A stretch of 64,000 bases of DNA from Phyllostachys edulis (Eukaryota > Streptophyta > Magnoliopsida > Poales > Poaceae): the NCBI GenBank assembly GCA_036346405.1, contig CM070563.1, positions 21,061,022 through 21,125,021 of the forward strand. The letters run 5' to 3'. The notes under the pieces are model-generated. The model worked only from the letters and a program-made list of their open reading frames with translations. It was not told where the DNA came from and made no database searches. Both the position numbers and the translations under genes were made by a program. Of the stretch, positions 11,450 to 22,555 are shown one piece after another. The number at the start of each line of letters is the position of its first letter. The stretch's first letter is position 1.

Positions 11450-12718
11450 CTATTGGAAAGGCACTCTTTTCTTTGTCGATTCATTCAATGGTGCGGCAAT
11501 GGTGCTGAAATCCCGCACAAAACGTCGATAGAATCCAACAAGGCCGGGGAAACTCCGCACCTGTGACACAGTGGTAGGCGTCGGCCAGCTTTGGATTACT
11601 GCAATCTTTGTCTCATCCACCTCAATTCCCTGTGGTGTCACAACATAACCAGGAAACGCAACTCGATCGGTGCAAAAGGTGCACTTCTCGAGGTTACCAA
11701 ACAAACGTGCATCTCTCAAGGCATTAAAAACAGCACGTATATGATTCAAGTGTAGCTCATGTGACTTGCTATAAATCAAGATATCATCAAAATAAACCAC
11801 CACAAATTTTCCAATGAAAGGACGTAAAACCTCGTTCATCAATCGCATAAAAGTACTAGGTGTATTAGTTAGACCAAAAAGCATCACTAACCACTCATAT
11901 AGTCCGAACTTAGTTTTAAAAGCAGTTTTCCATTCATCTCCCAATTTCATTCTAATATGGTGGTAACCACTCCGCAAGTCAATCTTTGTTGAAATAATAG
12001 AACCACTCAACTCATCAAGCATGTCGTCTAGCCTAGGAATAGGATGACGATACCTTATGGTAATATTATTAATAGCTCTACAATCAACACACATACGCCA
12101 ACTACCGTCTTTCTTAGGAACCAAAAGAACGGGAACAACACAAGGACTAAGGCTTTCTCGTACGTACTGACGGTCCAAAAGTTCTTGGACTTGTCGCTGA
12201 ATTTCCTTAGTCTCCTCTGGATTGGTCCTATATGCAGCACGGTTTGGCAAAGTCGCTCCCGGGATCAAATCAATTTGATGCTCTATCCCTCGAATAGGTG
12301 GTAATCCCGGGGGTATCTCAGTTGGAAACACATCCACATACTCCTGCAAAAGGTTACCAACAACAGGAGGCAAAGAGCTAGATATATCCTCAAGTGAAAA
12401 TAAAGTATTTTTGCATATCAAAGCATAGCATGGCAGCTCATTATCACAAATTTCAGCAAGTTCAGATTTAGTGGCAAGCATAACACACCCCTTCAATTTA
12501 ATTCCCTCGGACTTAGAACTAGACACCACTTTCTCCCCTTTAGGTGGGAAAACACGTTTTGCTACTTGCTGATTTTCAAAATCATGCTTATTGGTGTTTC
12601 TTTCATTTTCAGCGTGCTCTTCTTCATCTTTCAAAATTTCAGCGGGTGTCAAAGGCAACAGCTTAATCTTCTTACCCTTATGTGAGAATGAGTAGGTATT
12701 AGCTCTACCATGGTGCAA
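11450..12718 (-). pseudogene. Reverse transcriptase of the gypsy element
   Basis: A 422-codon open block contains the ordered RT motifs: VPVLLVPKKDGSWRMCVDCR, STKIDLRSGYHHIRMK, FGLTNTPSTFMRLMN and the catalytic VVVYFDDILIYS. The thumb/connection segment VRSFPGLVGFYRRFVRDFS follows. The YFDD box is intact. The block is bounded by stop codons at both ends where the family has sense codons, so it is a remnant. Its N-terminal part (from about 12718) corresponds to the protease-RT linker. Confidence 0.93.
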
Positions 12719-12736
12719 AACATCATTATCATATAT

Positions 12737-13276
12737 CTAAGGCCTACCGAGCAACAAAGAGCATGCTTGCATAGGCACTACATCAAAATCGGTACTATCT
12801 TTGTAATTACCAGCTGAAAATTGCACTCTCACAACTTTGTTTACCTTTAACTTACCACACAAATTGAACCATTGGATGTAATAGGGACGTGGGTGTGGTT
12901 GTGTGTCCAAGCCAAGCTTCTCGACCATCTCAGAACTTGCAAGGTTATTGTAGCTCCCTCCATCAATGATGACTCTGCAGGCTCTGCATTTCATGAGAAA
13001 TCTGGATTGAAATAAGTTGTGCCACTGGTTTTGCTCCACTTTATCCACTTGTGCGGTTAGCACTCGCTGCACAACAAGGCTCACATGACTCCCTGTGTCA
13101 ACAGCAACTACTTGTTTCTCTACATCATCAGCATCACTGTCTATCTCATCTCCTCCACCTGCAAGGTTAGCTGCAAGTACATATTCATCCTCAATATCAC
13201 TAACACTTACATAACCACCATCTTCGGTGGCAAGGTATGCTCGCTGACTTGGACAGTCCTTCATGACGTGTCCCAT
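12737..13276 (-). pseudogene. Zinc-knuckle tail and aspartic protease of the gypsy element
   Basis: Just upstream, a nucleocapsid knuckle CHRCKGMGHVMKDC (CX2CX4HX4C) is encoded at about 13257-13298. The protease follows with VIIDGGSYNNLASSEMVEKLGL, where DGGS is a common plant variant of the D-[ST]-G active site. The frame ends in LLLGRP followed by TAG where the family has Trp. Confidence 0.88.
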
Positions 13277-13615
13277 TCCCTTGCAACGGTGGCAAACAAT
13301 CCCAGTAGTACGGCCCGTGGAAGCAACCGAAAAAGAACTCTTGGCTGGGGCCTACACACTAGTAGATTTGCTTACCTCGGGTGCATGTGATGTTGTCAGA
13401 GGTGCTGCTGAACGCGCCCTACTCGAGGAGGGGGCAGCAGACCATGTAGCTGAAGGTGGGGCTGTCTTAACTTGCCCCGGCATTGATCTTGGTGTAGACG
13501 TGCTTCCAAAATTGTTCATTGGCATCTGCTGTCGTCCCTACAATTCCTTTTCTGCCAAACATGCAAGTTGGAACAATCTAGGGACACTATCATATTCTTT
13601 GTAATCAACTATGTC

Positions 13616-14410
13616 CTAAATTTCACATCTTAATCCCCCATAAAAACGTGCCATAGCAGCCTCTTCGTCCTCAATAATTTCACAACGTAACATACTAATT
13701 TGTAGCTCCTGATAATATCCTTCTACGGATCTGCTACCTTGGTTTAAGCGTTGTAATTTATTAAGCAAGTCACGTTTGAAAGAAGGTGGAACAAATCTGT
13801 TACGCATAGCAACCTTTAAAGCATCCCACGTAGTAGGCGCTAATCCATCGTTGCATACCCTATTGCACCAAATGATGGCAAAGTTTTTAAATTCACTTGT
13901 GGCTTGCCTAACTCCATGCACTTCAGGAACTAAGTGAGCATTAAATTTCTGTTCTACTGTCATCTCCCAATCTAGATATATTTCAGCATCATAAGCACCC
14001 GCAAAAGATGGTATATTGAACTTGACTTTAGCATATGGATCATCATTAACACGTGCATTATGTTGCTGAAAGTTATTACCTCTCATACCTTGACGGTTGA
14101 AGTTCAACCGGTTTCGTTGTTGTGCATCAAAGGCGTCGTGGTTGCGCATCAAAGGCGTCGTGGTTGCGCATCTCATTATCATTGTCAAACTCATGGTCAT
14201 GGGCTGCACCATGAGGATCCACACGCCCATTGTTCGATCGTTGATTAGCCAAACCATCAATGCGTGCATTGAGCATTGCAATACTATCATTGAGTTGTCA
14301 CAGTGTAGCATTTGTTTCCGCAAGCTTCCTATCAATGTCGTCATTAATAGCATGGCGGTGCTCATCCAACACCCTCGTGAGCTCTTCCCTCAAAACACAC
14401 TCTTGCGCAT
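13616..14410 (-). pseudogene. Gag of the gypsy element, disrupted
   Basis: The core retrotransposon Gag region is clear: KFNIPSFAGAYDAEIYLDWE, MRNRFVPPSFKRDLLNKL and GSRSVEGYYQELQISMLRC. The block ends at TAG (13616-13618) ahead of DIVDYKEYDSVPRL. A 22-bp tandem duplication at about 14125-14168 shifts the frame near the N-terminus. The apparent start at 14365 is therefore in the wrong frame and the true N-terminal part is read in another frame. Confidence 0.85.
14125..14168. repeat. 22-bp tandem duplication in gag
   Basis: The unit CATCAAAGGCGTCGTGGTTG plus CG occurs twice in succession. Because 22 is not a multiple of three it breaks the gag frame. Confidence 0.85.
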
Positions 14411-14817
14411 CCAATTCCTCACCTGCCATGGTTAGTAGGAGACAAAAGACAACACAAAGGTATTCTCCCTATCAACTACTAGGTGGTGGAAGGTGGAATT
14501 ACACACTCCCAAGCGTCTTACCAAGCTCTTATGAATTTCTTACCAAATTGCAGCAGGTGGTATGATCGGAGATGGTGGGATGTATGACCGCGGCGAGGCG
14601 AATGCGAGGATCCAAACTGAGGGTGAAAGTATGTGGAGCTCTGACAGCAATGTTTAGTAGCAAGGAATAGCAATAATGAAATCAGATTAGCAAAGTCAAT
14701 CAAAGTCCACAGTACTCATCACGCTTGTTTGGCCCAAACGCTGCTCCTAAAACTAGCTCAAGCAAGCTGAAAAATTATGGTAGATACAAGCACAACGGAA
14801 CAAAATTCGTAAAGCAA

Positions 14818-14935
14818 CTATTTTCTCCTTCTTCTTCTTTTTTTTTTGAATTCCTTTTTTTTCACTCTTTGCCTCTTTTTTTTCTTTTCTTTTGTTCTTT
14901 TTTTTGGGCACTCTTTGCCTCTTTTTTTTTGAACA
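14818..14935. repeat. Pyrimidine-rich low-complexity tract in the gypsy leader
   Basis: Long runs of T interspersed with C include two copies of CACTCTTTGCCTCTTTTTTT. The tract lies in the untranslated leader between the primer-binding site and gag. Confidence 0.8.
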
Positions 14936-15189
14936 TGACTCGAGCTCAAAACTCTTCTGCTACCTTTTCTAGGTCCAATGAGGTGAGTGGGTCACAAACT
15001 TTTTCTGGAGAGCAGGGGTATAAAGGTAAAAAAAAGATACTCTCTCTCCCCCTCTCTCTAAATTTTGGCTAGCTTTGTTTCGGCTATGGAAAATCTTCTC
15101 GCCTTTGTTTGGCAGGGCACGATATGATGAGTGCGTGGGGTGTCCGAGAGCAACCAGAAATAGATAGGGTTGTCGGGGCGGAGTCGAGT

Positions 15190-15390
15190 GGATGGTCGAA
15201 TCCAAATAGGTAGTCGAACCCGAGTGGGTGGTCGAATCCGACTAGGTGGTCGAACCCGAGTGGGTAGTCGATTCCGACTAGGTGGTCGAACCCGAGTAGG
15301 TGGTCGAATGAGGGGTGTTACTCGAATAGGTGGTTGATTCCGAGTTGGGGGGAGAAGTCGAATCTAAGTAGGTGGTCATATGGGGGTGGT
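15190..15390. repeat. 18-bp tandem repeats in the gypsy leader
   Basis: At least six consecutive 18-bp units (15209-15316) alternate between two forms, GGTGGTCGAATCCGACTA and GGTGGTCGAACCCGAGTG, giving a 36-bp higher-order period. Diverged units extend on both sides. No open frame uses them. Confidence 0.85.
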
Positions 15391-15710
15391 GTCATGATCT
15401 CGGCTATAGCAGACAAACCCTAATTGCAACAGATGCAACCAAGGGCAAGCCGAGATACACGATGACCAAAACAGTAAAGACTTGATGCTAGAAACTAGAT
15501 CATGACAACTAGACCAGCAACAAAGACACCGACGATGGACTCGAACTCAACAACGCGAAAACTGAAAACACAATTGCGAAAGGCACAAAGTGGTTTGGAC
15601 AGCAGAAGAACTAAGATCTAAAACTTTTTGTGGGGCAATTTTCTGGACTCTAGGTGATGGAACACAACTAACAAAAGGGGATAAATGAGATTACCTAACG
15701 AGCAACCTTT

Positions 15711-15722
15711 GCTCTAATACCA
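15711..15722 (-). other. Primer-binding site of the gypsy element (tRNA-iMet type)
   Basis: The minus strand reads TGGTATTAGAGC two bases from the 5' LTR. It differs at one position from TGGTATCAGAGC, the complement of the initiator tRNA-Met 3' end. Confidence 0.88.
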
Positions 15723-15724
15723 CT

Positions 15725-16533
15725 TGATGAGGAATGGCGGCCTGATCTTCTGATAGGTTCGATTGATTTCGTCGTGAGGACGTTGACGCTTTGAGGCTTC
15801 TGACCTGCAGACCGTCACCTCGCAATTCGCTACACCCGCACGACTGTCGTTATCGACCACGCTCGCACATGATCGACCTTACCACAAGGGTTATTGTTCC
15901 TACAAGCAATCGAAGCAACTCACAAGAACAAGGAAGATGCAATCTAAATTGTATTGCGAATATGGATGAAGTTCACAAAGTGGGGTTCCTCAAACCGTAC
16001 AAACGGCGAAACTGCAAAGTGGCAAAATAATCTAAGAAAAACCCCACCCTAAAACTATGACGGCTACTGTATATATATAGGGGGACGTGAGGAGGTCGAC
16101 CTAGGGTTGTGCGGCTGTGGGAAGAGGCGTACACAACCTGGGCTCCGACCTCGACACGCTTACAAGGCCCTATTAGGCCCAAAACGATGATGCAACACCT
16201 TAACTTGTGACCGAGCTGACAACGCGGGGAAGAGATCTTGTTCTGATGGACTTCCTTTTCTCGGCGCAATCAGAGGGACTTCCTTTTCTTGGGCGCAATC
16301 AGCGCAGATGACCAGGACTTGATGGATCCTCCCCATTATTCCTAAGTAACAAAAGATCACAATTATTAGGTAGTATACCATTCTGCATAGATAAATTATT
16401 AGCACCTAGAAACGAGCTCACCTCATAATTTAAGTGACGTGCTCGAGCTCTTGTCATAGGACCTTGTAGTTCAGCAACCGGATCTGGAGGATTTTGTGTA
16501 GTGCGTGTATCCGAAGGAGTGATGTCCTCATCA
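15725..16533 (-). repeat. 5' LTR of the gypsy element
   Basis: 809 bp, the longer of the two LTR copies. On the minus strand it starts TGATGAGGACATCACTCC and ends at CCTCATCA (15725). A TATA-like run TATATATAT at 16069-16079 is the likely promoter for leftward transcription. Confidence 0.93.
16069..16079 (-). promoter_or_regulatory. TATA box of the gypsy 5' LTR
   Basis: Minus strand reads CTATATATATAC within the LTR. Position and sequence fit the Pol II promoter of a leftward transcript. Confidence 0.6.
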
Positions 16534-16538
16534 CTTAT

Positions 16539-17329
16539 CTACCTTTCTTTTGTTGATCATGCATTTCTCTTTCTCTGGTTGTAATTCACTGGTCGAAACT
16601 CTAGGCCAGTGTGATCAAAGCCATACGATCAGAGTTATTCCTTAGACCACCCTTGGACCTCTTAGGGAGATCCTCTTGGACTTCCCTTAGAGAGTTCTTC
16701 GAGTCACTCTAAGAACTCAAAGCCACATACTAGTGTGGTCGGAACACAATGGTCAAAATAAAGTGATCAAAACACAGTGATTAAAATAAAGTGGTCAAAA
16801 CACAGTGGTCCAAATAATGTGGTTGAAGCTGTAGACTAGTGTGCAATCAGGATCAATGAACACTACTTAAACGACCATTAATTGGTTTTGAATTAGAAGT
16901 TACCAGTGTTTTAATGTGTGCTTTATTGAGCAGTCACTAGAGAGTAATTGACTCGACCCTTCAAAATATCTGGAGGCGTCCAGACATGCGATTTTATCAA
17001 TCACTTCGATTCTTCCTTCTCATTTCTCTTTGTTCTACTGGCTGGAGGGTTGTGCTGTTTTGAACCAAGCCGTCCTTTCTTCTTAGCGTGCACCGGGAAG
17101 GAGGGTGAGCAGATATATCCGAACCATTGTCGTAGAGTTCACTTGCACGGGGCGGCAATAAGATTTCTAGGCAGCGTATCTGCGTGACCGCTAGCTGCGC
17201 TGCACCATCTACGATGTGTACTACTTCGACCACTGCTTCCTATTCTTCATCAAGCCCAACTATAAGTTGGTTGTACGATCATTATATTCTGTTATAAACC
17301 TGTTATTGAGTACGTATAGAAGTGCAATG
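16539..17329. other. Intergenic DNA with a 28-bp triple repeat
   Basis: No gene is recognised. Three 28-bp direct repeats lie at 16735-16818. A short stretch at about 17180-17270 could be an exon relic (one frame reads YDVYYFDHCFLFFIKPNYK), but I do not recognise it and no splice structure supports it. Confidence 0.4.
16735..16828. repeat. 28-bp tandem repeat, three copies plus a partial
   Basis: Units begin at 16735, 16763 and 16791, each of the form GTGGTCAAAACACAGTGGTC followed by AAAATAAA with a few substitutions. A truncated fourth copy begins at 16819. Confidence 0.88.
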
Positions 17330-17334
17330 AGTTG

Positions 17335-20300
17335 TGTAACAGCCCAAAAATTCAAATTCTGAGAAAATTTAAAACTTATTTATTTTGGTGATTTTCTGAA
17401 TTTTCTTAAAGCTTTCATTTTTAACCTTAAAGCTAAAACAAATTTAATTACAAAAACTATTACAAAGTTTAAGTTGAAATTATTTTATTTAAGTCCAAAA
17501 TGATTCTAGGAATTTCTGTGAATTTTTGGAATTTATTTGCTATTTTCTAAAGCCTCTTTTAATTAACAGAATTAAAACAATTGTTAAAACATTAGAAATC
17601 CACAAACAGTGTTTGGGCCGAAACTCGTCCGGCCCAGACCTCCTCAGCATGCTGCCCAAGCAACCGCTCCTCCCGCGTTACCCCCTCTCATTGCAGCCGT
17701 TGGATCGGCATCGAACGACTCACACGGGCCCGTTTCTTTCCTTTTTCGTGCCGCTGACAGGTGGGACCATCGCTACTGTGCTTCTTCCTCTTTCCTTTCT
17801 TCCCTTGCGCCCTTTCCTTTCTTAGCCGCTACCGTCCGCCATGGATGTGCTTCGAAGCTTCCACGCCCAAGAAAACCTTCATCAAATCGGCGATTTCGAC
17901 GCGCTCAAATCACTGGCAATCCCGCCACGACCGTACCTCTCACTTTCCTTTCTCTCCACGATTTCACGATCTTGGCGGAGACGTCGCGCGGCCTTCTTGG
18001 ATGATACGTTGAACCGCCACGCCGCGCCCTATATAAGGGAGCCCTGCGCGCTTTCTCCCCACACCACGCAGCGCCACCATCCATTGCCTCCTCCTCCCTC
18101 TAGCGCCCCAATTTCAAAGTTTTTCACCGGCCAAGTCCGTTTCTTCTCGATTCCAGCGCCTGACGCCGTGGCGTCACACCACCGCCACCGTTATCGCCAG
18201 ATCACCGCGATCACGGTGCGCCCAACCACTTCCTCGGAGAACCCCCGGAGCCCCTACTTCACCGTCGACCTAAAACCGCCGCCGCTCAACCTCGTCGCCG
18301 ACGACCTTTCCGCCACGCATTCGTGCAACCCCGGTGAGCATCATGTTCGGCATCATCTCCTCGTCCTTTTAGTACCACTCACGCCGCGTGGTGGCGCGTA
18401 AGCGCCGGCGAGGTCCTCATCGAACTCGCCAAGACTCGAACTGCGTGGCATGGCCACGCCGGTGCCACTGAGTGCCACACCAAAGACTGTGGTCCGACGT
18501 GGGTCTGCGTGGCGCCACATCACCCTCACACCGCCACATCTGCACAACCCATGAGCCCAAAGGTTCCGTGGACTTAGTCCATGTAAGCCGAGTCTATGAC
18601 ACTTGGGGCCCACATGTCGAAAAATTAAATTAATTCCTTTATTTCCGAAAATCCTGTAGTGACGTCGGCCTTGCGCATTAAAGGGATTTTCCTTTAGAAA
18701 AATAAATCGGGAAATTCATTTAAATTGCAGATTTAGGTTTAAAATTTGTAAAATTCATAACTTTTGCATCCAATCTCCAAATTGGGTGTTCCAAATTTCC
18801 AAATTCATACAAAATCTTTATCTAGCTAACTAAACCAAAATTATTTAATTTGAAGCTATTTTGAATCTGTATTTAAATTTAGAAATTCTTTTAAATATCA
18901 AATTTAGGTTAAAACTTGTAAAATTCATATCTTTTGAACCACAACTTCAAATTGAGTGATTCAAATTGCTAAAATCTTAGAAAATTATTATCTAGCTAAA
19001 TAAAATAAAATCATTTCATTTGGAGTTAGTTTGATTTGTCTTTTGGATTTATTTAAATTTTATTTGAATTTGTCGTATTTTCACGTATAGACTTTGACGA
19101 TTCCGGAGAGGTAGATCCTTCAGAGGGTTTAGAATCTCAAGACTTCAACGAAGGCAAGTTACATTCTTGACCATCTTGATCCCAGTATTTCAAAGTTAAT
19201 TAACTCGGTTTTTAAAGTTATTATTGCATGCATATTTTTATCCAAGTATTTTAAATTCCTGTTTTAATTCTTAGTTATGCCAATTCCTTCGTATAGCCAA
19301 TATTGATGTTTGGAATACCATGCCCTTGTCACCTTAGTAAAATAATTAAGATATTTATGCTTAGTCCTTGCTTAGACCAAAAGATGATTTGGGGAATTTT
19401 GCCAAAATACAAAGTTGTTTTGAAAATGAATCTATGGTATTGTTTTTACCATAGATGTTTGGAAAACGTTTTACCAAAAGAAAAATAAATGAAATTGGTT
19501 TAGACTTGGGTGAATTGGATTGTTGGTGGGTGCAAGTTCATGCACTGCTCAATACAAATAATGGTTGAGACCTGTGGTTTGTTTTGGAAGACGTCCACCA
19601 TGTAAGGACCGGTCTGCGGGCGCGGATGTTAAGCCAAATTGCACCACCACAAGTCCGAATGGGACAGACTTGGCCAAATAAGCTATATCATTTCACCATG
19701 TTTATGTCTTGGAAAGATGTGGAGTCGTGAAGACTTATTGATGATACCCACATGGCGCAAGAGGGGTAGTCGTTTGGTGCGAAGCCTTCGATTACAAAAC
19801 CTTAGCGCATAATTATGTTGAAATAATGTAGGGTAAAGGCCTCGTGATAGTCGCTTAGTCGCATGCCTACTAAGCGTGTATTGGCCGACATAATAAGCAA
19901 ACTATCTCTTGTGGGTAAAGCTGCACCAACTCGCAGAGGATTAATCTATTCAATAGCCGTGTCCACGGTCATGGATATGCTTAACAAAAGCCACTCGGGT
20001 TAGTCTCGGTTTTGTTTGAAAAGACTTTATCACCGGTTTGTGAAAATGGGTTTGGGCGTAAGCTTTGGTGTAAGGGGGTAGTCCTTGACCATTTGTGTAA
20101 GGAGGTTCATCCTACACTTGACATTGAGAAATCGAAATATGATTTTGATCTTATTCTAAAAATGGCCTTGGAAATTACTAAGAGTATTTAAACTGAAAAT
20201 GTTTGTCTTATGCAAATAAACCTGCATTACCCTTTGCTCACTTTATGCATGCAAATAATCACATACTTTACGGGTGTAACTTGCAAGCATAGTGGTAGTG

Positions 20301-20600
20301 CTTACTCTTCTTGAATAATCTTTATTCAGAGAAGACTTCTATCAAGACGGTGAGGACATCGATGCTTAGGCCACGCTCCCCAGATTTATTGCTGTGGCGA
20401 ATCGTTGGGTCTACTACTACTATTTTATTTCCGCCGGTTTCACTTTATTTGGCCTCAGTCCGATTGTAATAAACTCAATAATTATTAATAAAATGCGTGA
20501 TATGTTTTGATTATCACTTTTGTTTAACTGTGTACACTAGAAATCCTGGACTAGTGTATGAACACAGAGAATTCGGGATCCTTCGCTCCCGGGTTCGACA
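17335..20600 (+). mobile_element. Long solo LTR (3.27 kb)
   Basis: It begins TGTAACAGCCC and ends GGGTTCGACA (TGT...ACA form). Flanking pentamers are AGTTG (17330-17334) and AGTTA (20601-20605), a target duplication with one mismatch. A TATA box (TATATAAG at 18030) lies in a GC-rich promoter-like part, and AATAAA-rich text (20468-20500) sits near the 3' end. That gives plus-strand orientation with promoter and polyadenylation region as in an LTR. No primer-binding site or internal domains adjoin it. The open frames at 17609-18401 overlap the promoter and start region and look fortuitous. Confidence 0.78.
18030..18037 (+). promoter_or_regulatory. TATA box in the solo LTR
   Basis: CCCTATATAAGGGAG in a GC-rich setting, followed about 30 bp downstream by CT-rich sequence typical of a grass transcription start. 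Confidence 0.6.
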
Positions 20601-20641
20601 AGTTATCTGTTGTTATTATCGTTTTATGCATCTGTAGCTTT

Positions 20642-20842
20642 TGTGATGCCCCGTGTCATTGCCCCAAGGGTAACCACACTTAGACGTACGGATTACTATT
20701 CGTTTGCTCAGTAGAACAATGCTCTAATGAATAGTAAGCCTTTACCAGAGTCACGCAGCAGATCAATAAGATAGAAACTGTACATTTTTATTTCAGTAAT
20801 AGCCACGCAAGGCTATGGTTCTTAATACAAATATTATCCGTA
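20642..20842 (-). repeat. Truncated 3' LTR of the long-LTR element
   Basis: The first 200 bases match 23422-23622 (shared landmarks include CGGATTACTATTCGTTTGCT and CACGCAAGGCTATGGTTC). The match stops abruptly after AATACAAATATTAT, marking the deletion breakpoint. Confidence 0.85.
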
Positions 20843-20849
20843 TTTTCAA

Positions 20850-22020
20850 TCCTGCTGTCATTTCTAAGATCAATTTAATCACAGTATCCGTATTTGAATC
20901 ATACTTTCCAAATCAATCTATTACACCCATTACTCTACCACAGCATTGCTTACATTAATCCACCAACAACTATAAATCAACCACGCACTATTATTTCATT
21001 AACTCCACCAATTTCATCAATTCTTTACAATTTAACTAATGCACCTGAATTCCAATCATGACTTACTATACTAGTCCAACCTCATTCTTTATTCATCATC
21101 TAAATCCGATCAGATTATCAATACGAGATTCCCACGATCACTAACAATACATCCGAATCCCATTTCATTATCTAATTATATCCAATAAATCCAACATAAC
21201 CAAATTATTCAATTAGTTCCACAAAGTTTACTCATATATCGTGATTCAACTAATTCACCAAAATTTAACATCAGATATTGCTATGAAAATCCAACCATTT
21301 CGCATTTCAATCACTGCCCTTACTGGATCAATTTCTCAATACTAACTCTCCAATAATTACCAAAATCCATTTTAAATCTACCAAGGTGCGTTTATATAAT
21401 CCAACCAAGATTTATTTCTATACTCCGACAAAGATATACTTCTATAATCCAATATTAACATACTCTAGTATCCAACAGCGGTATTTCTATAATCCAATGA
21501 CAATATAATTCTAATAATCCAATCATGATATAATCCTATGATCCAATAATGATGAAATTCAATAATCCAACTCCAACAATTATGTAATCCCACAATCCAA
21601 TCTTCAACAACAATCTTTCCCATAACCCAATATCCCTAACTCCAATAATCGAACAAATGTATTCCTATAATCCAATAACCAACATTTATTTCTATATCCA
21701 ATAATAATCCAATTACTCAACAATCATGTATTTCTACTAATCCAATGTCCCTCGATCCAATATCCACAATAATCTATTTCTATAATTCAACATTCATTTA
21801 GTCTAGCATCCAATAATCCAATAATAATGTATGGTTATGATCCAACATCCAATATCCAACAATTATCTATTTCTACAATCCCACATCCAACAATTCATTA
21901 CTCCAGTATCAAATCATAATTTATTTCTATGATCTAATATCTCCCAACAATGTATTTCCAATAATCCAAGATCTATAATCGTGTAATCCTTTAATCCGAT
22001 AGTTAATAATAATGCTATCC
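20850..22020. repeat. AT-rich degenerate AATCCAA-type repeat region
   Basis: Dozens of short units of the type TATAATCCAATAAT recur with variable spacing, strongest from 21380 to 22010. There is no open frame. It lies inside the long-LTR element between the truncated 3' LTR and the small internal frame. Confidence 0.7.
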
Positions 22021-22084
22021 TTCGCCAGGTGGCAACTTCTCTACTTTGCACAACTACGAGCTATAGCAATAAGCTATGGCTGGG

Positions 22085-22342
22085 CTATGGGTCTCTGGAA
22101 GAATGAGTTGAAAATTCTTGGCTGGGTGGTCCATATCGGGGTGGTGGTTGTTGTGGTATGCTTGGATGGAGTCCATGGGTAGGTGGTGGACGGAGATTGC
22201 TGACTATTGGTAATGTTGTGGTTCTGGACTGGCCAAGTACGGACTCATTGAGGTCCACTGGTAGATCTCCCGTTGGTGCCTCTGGTGGTGGTAAACCCAA
22301 CCTTAGTCCCAATCCTTGATCTTCATTTCCTTGACCTTCCAT
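22085..22342 (-). CDS. Short internal frame of the long-LTR element, function unknown
   Basis: An 85-codon frame starts at ATG 22342 and is rich in Pro, Gly and Asn (LGLRLGLPPPEAPTGDLPVD, NESVLGQ). It lies in the position of a gag start downstream of the leader. I recognise no Gag, knuckle or other domain. It may be a truncated gag N-terminus or chance. Confidence 0.35.
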   Translation of the reverse strand: MEGQGNEDQGLGLRLGLPPPEAPTGDLPVDLNESVLGQSRTTTLPIVSNLRPPPTHGLHPSIPQQPPPRYGPPSQEFSTHSSRDP

Positions 22343-22555
22343 CCTGTGGGGGAGCAGATATTAAGAGCAGGTTGCATTAGTTGTTATACTTGTGGTATTA
22401 GTTCTTCACGATTCAGCAGTCGCTTGTGGTAGAGAAGAAATTATTGTATTTGTCTGACAGAGTTACCCCACGGGTGAGTTGGGTCAAGCCATACACAGAT
22501 AACCAAATAACACCAAGAAACATAGAGATGCAAAAAGATCCAAATCCTATACTAC

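Larger units (their letters stand above)
8962..16533 (-). mobile_element. Ty3/gypsy LTR retrotransposon, complete but inactivated
   Basis: The element is 7.57 kb, transcribed leftward. The LTRs (8962-9724 and 15725-16533) carry terminal inverted octamers TGATGAGG...CCTCATCA. Flanking 5-mers are CTTGT (8957-8961) and CTTAT (16534-16538), a target duplication with one mismatch. A tRNA-iMet-type primer-binding site and a purine tract lie in the expected places. Internal domains on the minus strand run gag, zinc knuckle, protease, reverse transcriptase, RNase H, integrase, which is the gypsy order. Several stop codons and at least two frameshifts make it non-autonomous today. LTR divergence (a 43-46 bp indel plus scattered substitutions) shows it is not recent. 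Confidence 0.95.

Noticed and set aside
15190..15390. 18-bp repeats as a coding repeat protein
   Set aside because: The repeats are not maintained in any long open frame and lie in the untranslated leader of a retrotransposon.
17180..17270. Possible exon reading YDVYYFDHCFLFFIKPNYK
   Set aside because: Short, unidentified, with an upstream stop and no supported splice partner.
17609..18401. Open frames after a TATA box, possibly a gene
   Set aside because: They lie inside a solo LTR with a target duplication at its ends; the TATA box is the LTR promoter and the frames overlap in three registers.
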